Notes: generated from the letters alone by a model not told the origin. 47,991 nucleotides of DNA from an uncultured Peptoniphilus sp. (GCF_946998875.1 NZ_CAMQAY010000009.1:1-47991), one strand, 5' to 3'. Positions 1-7,858 are shown, numbered from the stretch's first letter. Numbers and translations: made by a program.

Positions 1-1262
1 ACTACTCCAACTACATCTCCTATCCAATAAAGATGGAAGTGGAAAAGAAAAGACCTGCTGCCGACTCCACAGAAGATAATCCAAAATTTGAATCCTATAG
101 GGAAGATGATGTCCTTAACTCCTCTGTTCCAATGTGGAGAAAAAATAAAAATGAATTGAAAGAGGAAGACTACAACAACTTCTTTAAGCAAAGACACTTT
201 GGCTTTGAAGATCCCCTTGCCCACCTTCACATCAGCGTGGAAGGTATGATTTCCTTTAAGGCAATTTTATACATTCCATCAAGAAGACCCTTTGACTTCT
301 TGAGTCCAGATAGAAAGGGCGGACTTGAACTTTATTCCAACGGAGTCTTAATCATGGAAAAATGCGAAGATCTCCTTCCAGATTATTTAAACTTCGTCAA
401 GGGTGTAGTTGACTCTGAAGACATTTCACTAAATATTTCTCGTGAAATGCTACAAAAAACTCGCGAACTTCAACTTATAAAGAAAAATATTGAAAAGAAA
501 ATCTTAGAAGAACTTGCAAAAATTCTTAAAAAGGACAGGGAAAAATATACTGAATTTTTCAAAAACTTTGGCGTAAGCTTAAAATCTGGTGCCTACGAAA
601 ACTTTGGCGCCGACAAGGACAAGCTAAAAGACCTATTTATCTATGACACGACAAAGAGAGCAAATGTGACATTTAACGAATACAGAAAAGAAATGGGACC
701 AGACCAAGACTTTATCTATTACGCCAATGGCACATCTCTTGAGGGCATAAAGGACCTTCCACAAATAAAACACTTCATGGAAGAAGGTATTGAAGTCCTT
801 GCCCTAACTGAGCCTATAGACGAATTTGTCATCAAGATGCTTGATGAGTACGATGGCAAGAAATTCAAGTCAATTTCTGAAACAGAAGTTAAGGAAGAAG
901 ACGAAAAAAATCTTGGCGACTATGTAAAGAAGATGAAGGACCTTTTATCTGGCGAAGTTTCATCAATAAAGGAAAATCCAAATCTAAAAGATGACGCAGC
1001 TTATCTATCAAGCAGGGGCGAAATCTCCATAGAAATGGAAAAGACTCTTAGCCACATGCCAAACAACGAAGCCTTTAAGGCAGACAAGGTTTTAGAAATA
1101 AATCCAAACCACCCTGCTGTTAAAAAATTAAAGGACATGGACAAGGACTCCGAAGAATTTAAAACTTACACAGAATTACTTTACGACGGCGCAAGACTTG
1201 TGGCAGGTCTTGACATAAAAGACCCCATCGCCTATGCAAGAAATGTGTCAAAGTTGATGTAA
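1..1262 (+). CDS. htpG: Chaperone HtpG (Hsp90), 3' part
   Basis: ATP-dependent cytosolic Hsp90-type chaperone. The open frame is already running at position 3, so the gene enters from the left and only the middle and C-terminal domains are here (about 420 residues of a family of about 620-650). Visible family motifs are the NxxRHFGFEDPLAHLH-like stretch at the start of the middle domain, the client/ATPase-loop region around SREMLQKTREL, and the C-terminal dimerisation part (NPNHPAVKKL). The ATPase N-domain lies outside the window. The gene is followed by a clear intrinsic terminator. Identification is from recalled family sequence and is secure; the true start cannot be seen. Confidence 0.95.
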   Translation, partial: YSNYISYPIKMEVEKKRPAADSTEDNPKFESYREDDVLNSSVPMWRKNKNELKEEDYNNFFKQRHFGFEDPLAHLHISVEGMISFKAILYIPSRRPFDFLSPDRKGGLELYSNGVLIMEKCEDLLPDYLNFVKGVVDSEDISLNISREMLQKTRELQLIKKNIEKKILEELAKILKKDREKYTEFFKNFGVSLKSGAYENFGADKDKLKDLFIYDTTKRANVTFNEYRKEMGPDQDFIYYANGTSLEGIKDLPQIKHFMEEGIEVLALTEPIDEFVIKMLDEYDGKKFKSISETEVKEEDEKNLGDYVKKMKDLLSGEVSSIKENPNLKDDAAYLSSRGEISIEMEKTLSHMPNNEAFKADKVLEINPNHPAVKKLKDMDKDSEEFKTYTELLYDGARLVAGLDIKDPIAYARNVSKLM

Positions 1263-1290
1263 AAAAATTTTATAAAATAAATAAAAATAT

Positions 1291-1324
1291 AAGGCTCTTT
1301 TCACTATGAAAAGAGCCTTTTTTT
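1291..1324 (+). terminator. Intrinsic terminator of htpG
   Basis: Stem AGGCTCTTTTC / GAAAAGAGCCT with an ACTAT loop, followed by a run of seven T. It lies about 30 bases after the htpG stop and separates it from the convergent gene at 1341. Confidence 0.9.
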
Positions 1325-1340
1325 GGATTTTAAAGATAAC

Positions 1341-1724
1341 TTATGGCTTTTTATTTAAAAGTAAAAAAATATTTTCACCTAGGAGCAAGAAAAAATACAA
1401 GACATTGAAATCATAGAGGTATAAAAAATTTTCAGGCAAATAACATTTTTTTGTTACCATATAAATTACCAGTACAAAAATTTCAATTAAGAAAAATATT
1501 CCAGCAGATTTTTTTGATAGCTTACTTGCAAAATTAAAAAAATAGGCAAGCATAAAGCCCAAAAATAAAATCATTATAATTTTAAGAAGAGCTAAGATAA
1601 GCATATATTTTATATCAAAGGTTGCTTGAACTTTCCCACCTATGTATCCAAAAATTTTTAAACTGATTAGGTTTAAAATCGGAAAAAGAAAGAGTGAGAT
1701 TATAAAATTTATATATTTTTTCAA
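1341..1724 (-). CDS. Small multi-pass membrane protein, unknown
   Basis: A 127-residue very hydrophobic protein with about four predicted membrane segments (roughly residues 5-27, 40-65, 72-92 and 103-124) and a short lysine-rich C-terminus. I do not recognise a family. The start is a TTG at 1722-1724, chosen because AGGAGG sits eight bases upstream (1729-1734) and the following codons (Lys-Lys-Tyr) look like a normal N-terminus. It is a lone gene, convergent with htpG and divergent from the abiE locus. Reality of the gene rests on the strong ribosome site and the membrane pattern. Confidence 0.6.
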   Translation of the reverse strand: MKKYINFIISLFLFPILNLISLKIFGYIGGKVQATFDIKYMLILALLKIIMILFLGFMLAYFFNFASKLSKKSAGIFFLIEIFVLVIYMVTKKCYLPENFLYLYDFNVLYFFLLLGENIFLLLNKKP

Positions 1725-1880
1725 AAAATCCTCCTAACCTTTAATTTACCCTTTACATCTTATAATATTACTTAAGTCATTTACTATATCTCTATTTTAC
1801 TAAAAAATATCATATACACTAATATAAATCAATTTTAACTTTATGAATTAAGATAAATAATTTTTAAGAAAAATAATTTT

Positions 1881-1929
1881 TGTTGTATTTGTGCGTACAA
1901 ATTGATAAAATGTAAGCACAAAAGCAACA
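1881..1929 (+). promoter_or_regulatory. abiE promoter with overlapping 19-bp inverted repeat (likely AbiEi operator)
   Basis: Arms 1881-1899 and 1911-1929 can pair at 16 of 19 positions around an 11-base spacer; the inner core TTGTGCGTACA / TGTAAGCACAA has one mismatch. A sigma-A promoter lies inside: TTGTAT at 1883-1888, 17 bases, TAAAAT at 1906-1911. AbiEi-type antitoxins are known to repress their own promoter by binding inverted repeats, so this is the expected operator; binding itself is inferred. Confidence 0.7.
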
Positions 1930-1945
1930 AAGCCGAGGTGATATT

Positions 1946-2539
1946 TTGAATTATATAGAAATTATTGAAAATAAAATAAAAGAAAACCAGGGGATAATAA
2001 CTAATAGGGAACTTGTAAAAAATAACATACCTACTATTTATCTTCATAGAATGGTTAAGGCTGGATTTCTAGAAAGAGTTGATAGAGGCGTTTATATCTC
2101 AAAGGAAGGCGATCACGATGAATACTATTTTTTTTCAAACAGATATGATGTGCCTATTTTTTCTTATACATCTTCTCTATACCTTCACGATGTCACAGAT
2201 TTTATTCCCCAGAAGATGGAAGTAACAGTGTATAGAGGCTACAATGCTCACAGAGTTGATAAAAATGTAATTGTTCATTATGTAAGTAAGGACCTTTATG
2301 GCCTTGGAATTACTAAAATAAAAACTAAGTATGGAAATATGGTTAAAGCCTATAATAAAGAACGAACTTTTTGTGATTTTGTAAAAAGTCGAAAGGAAAT
2401 AGACAGTGAACTTTTTTCCAAAACCATAAATAATTACATTAAGGATAAGAATAAAGATTTGAATAAACTTTATGACTATGCAAGGAAAATGCAAATCGAA
2501 AGAGAAGTTAGCGAAATAATCGAGGTTATCTATGAATAA
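1946..2539 (+). CDS. abiEi: AbiEi-family antitoxin / transcriptional repressor (type IV toxin-antitoxin)
   Basis: 197-residue AbiEi-like protein: an N-terminal winged-helix of about 60 residues (pattern ...GIITNRELVKNNIP...FLERVDRGVY...) followed by the AbiEi C-terminal domain with a characteristic central FSYTSSLYLHDVTD stretch and Lys/Arg-rich segments. In characterised AbiE systems this protein binds the operon promoter and neutralises the AbiEii nucleotidyltransferase toxin. Start is TTG at 1946 with GAGGTGAT just upstream (1935-1942). The gene ends TGAATAA so that the ATG of the toxin gene (2532) overlaps its last codons, the usual translational coupling. The reading frame is intact, unlike that of its partner. 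Confidence 0.85.
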   Translation: MNYIEIIENKIKENQGIITNRELVKNNIPTIYLHRMVKAGFLERVDRGVYISKEGDHDEYYFFSNRYDVPIFSYTSSLYLHDVTDFIPQKMEVTVYRGYNAHRVDKNVIVHYVSKDLYGLGITKIKTKYGNMVKAYNKERTFCDFVKSRKEIDSELFSKTINNYIKDKNKDLNKLYDYARKMQIEREVSEIIEVIYE

Positions 2540-3365
2540 AAATAAGTTGAGAGCCCTTTGTTTACAAGTATCTCAAAAATCAGGCTTAAGTTACAATTCC
2601 ATTCAAACCTATTATTTTTTGGAAAAAATACTAAAACAAATTGCTGACAGTGATTTTTCCTCTGATTTTATTTTTAAGGGTTGATTTTTGTTGTCCAATA
2701 TTATAGGTCTTAAGGAGAGGACAACTAGAGATATTGATTTTTCAATAAGAAATTTTTCTTTGGAAGAAGAAATTCTTAGAGAAAAGTTCGAAATAATATT
2801 AAGGGAAGATGGCAATGATATTTCTTTTGAAATTATTGATTTAAAAAGCATAAAAGACGATGATCCTTACGGCGGATACAGAGTTGAAATAATGTGTAAA
2901 TTAGAAAATATTAAAGAAAAAATTCACATCGACATAGCAACTGGAGATCCTATAACTCCAAAAGAAGTGAACTACAATTACAAAAGCATTTTTACTGGAG
3001 AAAACTTTAATTTAAAAGCTTACAATATTGAAACTATTCTCGCAGAAAAAATTGAAACTATTTACTCAAGAGGAGTTTTTAATAGTAGAAGCAAAGATTT
3101 TTTTGATGTTTATATTATTTACTTACTGAAAAAGGAAGAAATAAATTTTGATGATCTAAAAAATGCCTGCATAAATACTTTTTCTTATAGGGGGAATGTC
3201 TTCAATTTTGATGAGCTTTTAAATACAATTGATTTAATTTCCTCTAACGAAAATATTTTACTTAGGTGGAATAATTATATAAAAAATCAAATAAACTACA
3301 TTAATATTAGTTTTGAAAAAGTTATATTAAATATAAAAGAACTTATTCAAAAAATAAATTCTTAA
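2532..3365 (+). pseudogene. abiEii: AbiEii-family nucleotidyltransferase toxin, interrupted by an in-frame TGA
   Basis: Starting at ATG 2532, overlapping abiEi, the frame reads a typical AbiEii N-terminus (MNKNKLRALCLQVSQKSGLS...) up to ...DFIFKG, then TGA at 2682-2684, then continues in the same frame FLLSNIIGLKERTTRDIDF... to 3365. In the family the conserved motif is KGG(T)xL followed by RxTxDIDF, so TGA sits exactly where the second glycine (GGA) belongs; one G-to-T change explains it. No frameshift is needed. Full length would be 277 codons, normal for AbiEii. A 225-residue fragment could restart at TTG 2688 (its own ribosome site is poor) but would lack the KGG loop. So the toxin is probably inactive. 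TGA is used as a normal stop by neighbouring genes. Confidence 0.85.
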
Positions 3366-3395
3366 CCTTAATAAATTTGAATTAAATGTCAAAAT

Positions 3396-3425
3396 AGCTC
3401 ACATAAAAATGTGGGCTTTTATTTT
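3396..3425 (+). terminator. Intrinsic terminator of the abiE operon
   Basis: Stem AGCTCACAT (3396-3404) / ATGTGGGCT (3409-3417) with one G-T pair and an AAAA loop, followed by TTTTATTTT. Placed 30 bases after the abiEii stop. Confidence 0.8.
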
Positions 3426-3432
3426 ACAAGAA

Positions 3433-3461
3433 TTGAATATTAGGCTCTTTTATGTTATATT
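3433..3461 (+). promoter_or_regulatory. Promoter of the orphan beta-subunit gene
   Basis: TTGAAT at 3433-3438, 17-base spacer, TATATT at 3456-3461 with an extended -10 TG at 3453-3454. AGGAGG follows at 3483-3488 before the ATG at 3493. Confidence 0.65.
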
Positions 3462-3492
3462 ACTTTGCATGTAAAAATATTTAGGAGGTCAA

Positions 3493-4605
3493 ATGGAAAC
3501 ACTTTTATCTGGGATTTTAAATCTCGAAGTTAAACACATAATTATGTTTATCATTGGCGGAATTTTAATTTATCTTGCCATTGAAAAACAATACGAACCG
3601 TCACTTCTTCTTCCCATTGGTTTTGGAGCAATTATTTCTAATATTCCACTATCATCAGCCGTTGGCGAAGAAGGTTTTTTGACAATTTTATATAAGGCAG
3701 GGATTGCCACTGAGCTCTTCCCCGTTTTAATCTTTATAGCTGTCGGTGCCATGATTGACTTTAAACCACTTATTGCATCGCCATTTATGCTCTTCTTTGG
3801 AGCAGCGGCGCAGTTTGGAATTTTTGCCACAATGCTTTTTGCAATTTCTACAGGAAAATTTAGTCTACCAGAAGCAGCTTCAATTGGCATAATCGGTGCA
3901 GCAGATGGCCCTACATCAATTTATGTTGCCAAGGAATTTGCACCTAATTATCTTGGACCAATATCTGTTGCTGCCTACTCCTATATGTCTCTCGTTCCAA
4001 TTATTCAGCCACCAGTTATTAAACTTCTCACAAGTGAAAAGGAGAGAAAAATTAGGATGAAGTACACTACTGTTCATGTGCCTAAAAAAGTTGAAATTCT
4101 CTTCCCAATTGTAATAACAGTTATAGCTGGCATTATCGCACCAATGTCTGTTGCCCTAATTGGCGCTCTCATGTTTGGAAATTTAATAAGAGTTTGTGGA
4201 GTTCTTGATAGGCTTTCAACTTCTGCCCAAAATGAACTTTCAAACCTAGTTACAATTTTACTGGGAATTACTATTGGTGGCACCATGTCTGCCGATGCCT
4301 TTTTAAACATCCACACACTTATGATCCTTGCCATGGGACTTGTTGCCTTTATCTTTGACACAGCAGGCGGCGTTCTCTTTGCAAAATTTTTAAATTTATT
4401 TTTAAAGAACAAGGTCAACCCAATGATTGGTGCAGCTGGCATCTCTGCCTTTCCTATGTCTGGTAGAGTTGTGCAAATGATGGCGGCAAAGGAAGACCCA
4501 ACTAACTTTATCCTAATGCAAGCCATGTCAGCCAATGTTGCCGGTCAACTTGGCTCAGTAGTTGCAGGTTCAATGATCTTGGCTCTCGTGCCAATGTTTA
4601 TGTAG
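3493..4605 (+). CDS. Sodium-translocating decarboxylase beta subunit (OadB/GcdB/MmdB family), orphan paralogue
   Basis: 370-residue integral membrane protein of the beta-subunit family that couples biotin decarboxylation to Na+ export. Family signatures visible: N-terminal YLAIEKQYEPSLLLPIGFG, the GAADGPTSIYVA loop (GIIGxADGPT is diagnostic and carries the Na+-site Asp), SYMSLVPIIQPP, and GAAGISAFPMSGRVVQ near the end. It is clearly related to, but distinct from, the gcdB at 37710-38846 and is about the same length. Its neighbours do not include carboxyltransferase or biotin-carrier genes; only a 41-residue delta-like protein follows. It may use the carrier and alpha subunit of the glutaconyl-CoA decarboxylase or of another unlinked enzyme (for example methylmalonyl- or oxaloacetate decarboxylase). 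Start ATG with AGGAGG at 3483. Confidence 0.85.
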   Translation: METLLSGILNLEVKHIIMFIIGGILIYLAIEKQYEPSLLLPIGFGAIISNIPLSSAVGEEGFLTILYKAGIATELFPVLIFIAVGAMIDFKPLIASPFMLFFGAAAQFGIFATMLFAISTGKFSLPEAASIGIIGAADGPTSIYVAKEFAPNYLGPISVAAYSYMSLVPIIQPPVIKLLTSEKERKIRMKYTTVHVPKKVEILFPIVITVIAGIIAPMSVALIGALMFGNLIRVCGVLDRLSTSAQNELSNLVTILLGITIGGTMSADAFLNIHTLMILAMGLVAFIFDTAGGVLFAKFLNLFLKNKVNPMIGAAGISAFPMSGRVVQMMAAKEDPTNFILMQAMSANVAGQLGSVVAGSMILALVPMFM

Positions 4606-4615
4606 GAGTGATAAA

Positions 4616-4741
4616 ATGGATATGACAGTATTTACGCAGGGAGTAGAAGTTGCGCTTTGGGGACTTGCTGGAGTTTTCGCAGTCCTAATTCTCTTCTACA
4701 TCTTTACAAAGATAATGCTAAAAATTTTTAAGGAAAAATAA
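4616..4741 (+). CDS. 41-residue OadG-like small membrane subunit
   Basis: Eleven bases after the beta-subunit stop, ATG 4616 opens a 41-residue frame ending at TAA 4739-4741. It begins MDMTVFTQGVEVALWGLAGV and continues with one membrane helix (about residues 11-34) and a basic tail (KIMLKIFKEK). Position and shape match the membrane-anchor part of OadG/gamma-delta subunits, which hold the sodium pump together, but the usual Pro/Ala-rich and C-terminal parts are absent. A ribosome site TAGGAGTGA overlaps the end of the upstream gene, indicating coupling. Function as assembly subunit of the orphan beta pump is inferred. Confidence 0.7.
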   Translation: MDMTVFTQGVEVALWGLAGVFAVLILFYIFTKIMLKIFKEK

Positions 4742-4764
4742 TTTTTGAAAAATTAATAGACATG

Positions 4765-4806
4765 AAAAAACTGTTGGAAAAATAAATCCAACAGTTCTTT
4801 TTTTAT
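4765..4806. terminator. Bidirectional terminator
   Basis: Stem AACTGTTGGA (4769-4778) / TCCAACAGTT (4787-4796), T-run on the plus side and A-run on the left, so it can end both the plus-strand beta/delta operon and the minus-strand lipoprotein gene. Confidence 0.85.
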
Positions 4807-5228
4807 TTATCCTTGTACTCACCTATAAAAGAATACCTTGTGTCCCAGTGGTCAAATACTAAATCAGGTTTAGGCTCTTTATCTTTATAAGTTCTCATGC
4901 CATATATCCCAGTCACAGGCTCCTTTAAATCGTCAAATTTCATTATGACTTCATAGCCTGCGCCTGCTTTTTTTAATTTATAAGTGCCAGTAAAGTCATA
5001 AGCATTATTTCTATCAGTCATGACAAAATTTTTCTTGTCAAACTTTATTGCCATGTCATTATCTACTTTTTTGCCATCCTCCATCCTTGTAATGTCCTCA
5101 ATGGTCCAATTAACATTATAAATTTTTTTGTCTGGAAGAAGTTCGTTATTTCCTTGGCAAGCGGATAAAAAAATTCCCAACATTCCCATTGCAAAAACTA
5201 AAATTAAAGTTTTAAAAATTTTTTTCAT
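4803..5228 (-). CDS. Small lipoprotein, unknown function
   Basis: 141 residues with a classic lipoprotein signal: MKK, hydrophobic core, lipobox LSAC with Cys at about residue 24. The mature part is charged, rich in Lys and Asp, with a possible small beta-sheet domain (repeats of the type F-T-G-T-Y-K-L). Resembles the many short lipocalin-like or DUF lipoproteins of Firmicutes, but I cannot assign a family. AGAGG precedes the ATG. Single gene, ended by the shared terminator at 4765. Confidence 0.75.
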   Translation of the reverse strand: MKKIFKTLILVFAMGMLGIFLSACQGNNELLPDKKIYNVNWTIEDITRMEDGKKVDNDMAIKFDKKNFVMTDRNNAYDFTGTYKLKKAGAGYEVIMKFDDLKEPVTGIYGMRTYKDKEPKPDLVFDHWDTRYSFIGEYKDK

Positions 5229-5308
5229 AAATACCTCTTTTACTTTTTAAAATAACAAACTTTCTTTTAATATTTTTTACCCAAATTTTATTATTTTATT
5301 TCAATCCC

Positions 5309-5338
5309 TTGTTAATATTAAATAAAAATGGATATAAA
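5309..5338 (+). promoter_or_regulatory. tpx promoter
   Basis: TTGTTA at 5309-5314, 18-base spacer, TATAAA at 5333-5338, upstream of the tpx ribosome site TTGGAGG at 5367-5373. Confidence 0.5.
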
Positions 5339-5381
5339 TGTAGTGTAAATTAAAGTAAATATTTTATTGGAGGTAATTACA

Positions 5382-5882
5382 ATGGATATAACATTTGGCG
5401 GAAATAAAGTAAACTTAGAAGGTAAAGAAATCAAAGTTGGAGATATGGCTCCTGAATTTAAGGCAGTTAAAAGAGATTTATCTGATTTTAATTCAGCTGA
5501 CTTAAAGGGCAAAATCGTAGTTTATTCAGTTGCACCATCAATTGACACACCAGTTTGTGCTATCCAAGCAACAACATTTAACGAAGAAGCTACAAAATTA
5601 TCTGATGATGTAAAAATCGTAACTGTAACAGTTGACCTTCCTTTTGCACAAGAAAGATTCTGTTCAGTAAAGGGAATAGAAAACGCAGACATAGTTTCTG
5701 ACTACAAATACAGAGAATTTGGCGAAAAATATGGCTTCATGATTAAAGAATTTAAGCTACTTGCTCGTGGCGTTGTAATTGTTGATAGAGATGGAAAAGT
5801 TCAATATGTTGAATATGTTCCTGAAGTAACTCACGAAGTAAACTTTGAAAAGGCTCTTGAAGAAGTTAAAAAATTAAAATGA
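5382..5882 (+). CDS. tpx: Thiol peroxidase Tpx
   Basis: 166-residue atypical 2-Cys peroxiredoxin that reduces H2O2 and alkyl hydroperoxides with thioredoxin. Peroxidatic Cys59 lies in APSIDTPVCA with the conserved Thr three residues before it, resolving Cys94 in ERFCSVKG, both at the family positions; the length is normal. I place the start at ATG 5382, eight bases after GGAGG; an in-frame TTG at 5367 is part of the ribosome site itself and is rejected. First gene of an apparent tpx-rlmH-unknown operon: its stop overlaps the rlmH start by four bases. Cytoplasmic oxidative-stress defence, sensible in an anaerobe. Confidence 0.95.
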   Translation: MDITFGGNKVNLEGKEIKVGDMAPEFKAVKRDLSDFNSADLKGKIVVYSVAPSIDTPVCAIQATTFNEEATKLSDDVKIVTVTVDLPFAQERFCSVKGIENADIVSDYKYREFGEKYGFMIKEFKLLARGVVIVDRDGKVQYVEYVPEVTHEVNFEKALEEVKKLK

Positions 5883-6361
5883 TAAATATTAATTTAATCG
5901 TACTTGGCAAAATCAAGGAAAATTATTTTAAAGATGCTATAAATGAGTACAAAAAAATGCTTAAATCCTATGCCGATTTAAGCATTTTTGAAATTATGGA
6001 CGAACCCTGCCCCGAAAATTTATCGGAAAAGGACATAGAGAGGGTAAAAAATATTGAAGGCGAGAAGATTTTATCAAAAATAAAGGATGGTGCCTATGTC
6101 ATTGCCCTTGCCATTGAAGGAAAGAGCCTTGACTCTGTCGCCTTTGCAGATAAAATCAATGACCTCATGATAGACGGCCACTCCAACATAACTTTTGTAA
6201 TTGGTGGAAGTCTTGGACTATCAGATGAGGTTTTAAAAAGGGCAGACTACAAGCTAAGCTTCTCAAAGATGACCTTCCCCCACAAACTAATGAGGGTTAT
6301 TTTAATGGAGCAAATTTATAGAGCCTTTAGAATAATAAATAACCACCCCTACCACAAGTGA
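5879..6361 (+). CDS. rlmH: 23S rRNA pseudouridine-1915 N3-methyltransferase RlmH
   Basis: 160-residue SPOUT-class enzyme that methylates pseudouridine 1915 in helix 69 of 23S rRNA on assembled ribosomes. Signatures: N-terminal INLIVLGKIKENYF, SAM-knot loop FVIGGSLGLSDEV, and the C-terminal YRAFRIINNHPYHK characteristic of the family. ATG overlaps the tpx stop (ATGA), so it is translationally coupled. Length matches the family (155-160). Confidence 0.97.
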   Translation: MININLIVLGKIKENYFKDAINEYKKMLKSYADLSIFEIMDEPCPENLSEKDIERVKNIEGEKILSKIKDGAYVIALAIEGKSLDSVAFADKINDLMIDGHSNITFVIGGSLGLSDEVLKRADYKLSFSKMTFPHKLMRVILMEQIYRAFRIINNHPYHK

Positions 6362-6370
6362 GGCGATAAA

Positions 6371-6748
6371 ATGATTTTTTCCTTTGACTCTTACATGATA
6401 AATGTAAATACCTATAAGACAGAAGAATTTATGAAAAAATTAAAGTCAGTGGATATAAATTTAGAAGAAAAAATAATTTCCACCTTAGAGGAAATGTCCA
6501 TTGACTATAAAAAGCCAAGCTACATGAAAAAACTTGGCGACACTCTAATCTTAAAATATCACGCAGTGGGCAAAATAATTTCCTATGGCGATGTGAGGAC
6601 TAATGCTGAGTTAAAATTTATTGACGGCATTCATCCAATTTATTTTTTAGATGAAGCAGAAATTTATTTCACAGAAGCAGTGGAGATGAGGGAAGACTTT
6701 TTAGATGAAAACTCCTTTGAAATAAATATAAATGCAAGGATAAAATAA
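6371..6748 (+). CDS. Unknown conserved-looking protein downstream of rlmH
   Basis: 125 residues, soluble, mixed alpha/beta composition, no signal peptide or membrane helix. Starts nine bases after rlmH with AGGCGAT as ribosome site, so it should be cotranscribed. The central portion (KYHAVGKIISYGDVRTNAEL) looks folded, and codon use resembles its neighbours. I do not recognise a family or a catalytic motif. Confidence 0.65.
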   Translation: MIFSFDSYMINVNTYKTEEFMKKLKSVDINLEEKIISTLEEMSIDYKKPSYMKKLGDTLILKYHAVGKIISYGDVRTNAELKFIDGIHPIYFLDEAEIYFTEAVEMREDFLDENSFEININARIK

Positions 6749-6751
6749 AAA

Positions 6752-6787
6752 AATACCTCATGACTTAAAAAGTTGTGAGGTATTTTT
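6752..6787. terminator. Terminator between the tpx operon and the ZIP gene
   Basis: Stem AATACCTCA...TGAGGTATT enclosing a short inner pairing, with T-run to the right and A-run to the left; it can serve both converging genes. Confidence 0.8.
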
Positions 6788-6792
6788 GCGTC

Positions 6793-7548
6793 TTAAATTA
6801 AAGCATCTAAAAACATCATTAGGATAAAGCCAAAGATAACGCCATAAGTTGCGGGCCTTTCGTAGCCATTGTTGTGGGTCTCTGGTATTATTTCGTCGCT
6901 AATTACAAAGAGCATGGCACCTCCTGCTAAGGCAAGTATAAAGCCAAGTGTGGAAGAAAAAATTGACACAAGCCAAACTCCCAAAAAGGCTCCAATGGGT
7001 TCAACAAGCCCAGTCAAGGTTGCTATGGCAAAACCCTTCTTGCGTGAGTAGCCTTCTCTTACAAGGGCAAGGGCAACGGCAAGTCCTTCTGGCATATTTT
7101 GAAGGGCAATACCAAAGGCAACGGAAAGTCCATTGGACATATTGTCTCCACCAAAGCCAACTCCTGTGGCAAGTCCCTCTGGAAAATTGTGAATTGCTAT
7201 TGCTATTACAAAGAGCCAAATTCTTGATAGATTTTTTACATTTACTCCCTCATGTTTCTTATCGATTAAATGCTCGTGGGGAGCGTACCTATCTATTAAG
7301 TCAAGCATAAGTGCGCCGCAAAAGATTCCCAGCCCCGTTACTAGAACTCCAAGTCTTCCTTCTCCTGCTTCAAGGCTTGGTATAATAAGGGAAAAGCAAG
7401 TTGCAGCAAGCATTACTCCTGCAGCTGCTGCAAGAAGCACATCTAGTACCTTTTGGCTGACATCTTTTGCAAAAAATATGGGGATTGCGCCAACCCCAGT
7501 CATAAGTCCTGGCACTATACAGCCAAGTATTATAAAAGTTAAATTCAT
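6793..7548 (-). CDS. ZIP-family divalent metal transporter
   Basis: 251 residues with eight predicted membrane helices. The two metal-binding ZIP motifs are seen: HNFPEGLATGVGF in helix 4 and QNMPEGLAVALAL in helix 5 (in the second the His is replaced by Gln, as in the GufA/ZupT branch). A polar loop with HEHLIDKKHE between helices 3 and 4 is a typical His-rich cytoplasmic loop. Family members import Zn2+, Fe2+ or Mn2+; the substrate cannot be read from sequence. Starts at ATG 7548 with AGGTGAGAAA upstream. Monocistronic. Confidence 0.9.
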   Translation of the reverse strand: MNLTFIILGCIVPGLMTGVGAIPIFFAKDVSQKVLDVLLAAAAGVMLAATCFSLIIPSLEAGEGRLGVLVTGLGIFCGALMLDLIDRYAPHEHLIDKKHEGVNVKNLSRIWLFVIAIAIHNFPEGLATGVGFGGDNMSNGLSVAFGIALQNMPEGLAVALALVREGYSRKKGFAIATLTGLVEPIGAFLGVWLVSIFSSTLGFILALAGGAMLFVISDEIIPETHNNGYERPATYGVIFGFILMMFLDALI

Positions 7549-7602
7549 TTTCTCACCTGCTTTTTATTATAACATAAGTAAGGGACAAATTTTTACTGCA
7601 TC

Positions 7603-7630
7603 AAAAAAGCACGCCTGGCGTGCTAATTTT
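7603..7630 (-). terminator. Terminator of the typA-cls-metallopeptidase operon
   Basis: Read on the minus strand: AGCACGCC A GGCGTGCT hairpin followed by a run of T (A-run at 7603-7608 on plus). It follows the 71-residue gene at 7639. Confidence 0.8.
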
Positions 7631-7638
7631 TTACATAT

Positions 7639-7854
7639 TTATAAACTACCTGCTGCTCTTTTTATTCCACCTACAAGTTCGTTGAAGAAATTTGTTACTT
7701 TATCATAGAGATCTCCAAGGTTAAAATTTCTTATTCCATTTATTATTAGTTGTCTATCGATTTTTTGATTTCCAACAAATATTGAAATATTAAAAAGTTT
7801 CATGAGAATTACCACTAGGGCGATTATTCCTATTATTTTTAATGCTTTTTTCAT
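7639..7854 (-). CDS. Small membrane-anchored protein, unknown
   Basis: 71 residues. One N-terminal hydrophobic helix (about residues 5-22, start MKKALKIIG) then an amphipathic region ending in GGIKRAAGSL. Four bases after the metallopeptidase stop (GAAGAAATGA context), so in the same operon. No family recognised; could be a signal-anchored envelope peptide. Confidence 0.6.
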   Translation of the reverse strand: MKKALKIIGIIALVVILMKLFNISIFVGNQKIDRQLIINGIRNFNLGDLYDKVTNFFNELVGGIKRAAGSL

Positions 7855-7858
7855 TTCT

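Noticed and set aside
2682..2684. TGA read as glycine (recoding) in abiEii
   Set aside because: TGA ends hisS, tpx and other genes here normally, and no other conserved gene in the window has an internal TGA, so a mutation is the simpler reading.
2688..3365. An intact short toxin starting at TTG 2688
   Set aside because: It would begin inside the catalytic loop without the KGG motif and has no proper ribosome site.
3570..4535. Long minus-strand frames opposite the orphan beta-subunit gene
   Set aside because: They are antisense shadows of a highly codon-biased membrane protein with no ribosome sites or known motifs.
5367..5381. Upstream TTG start of tpx giving five more residues
   Set aside because: The TTG is part of the ribosome site TTGGAGG for the ATG at 5382.
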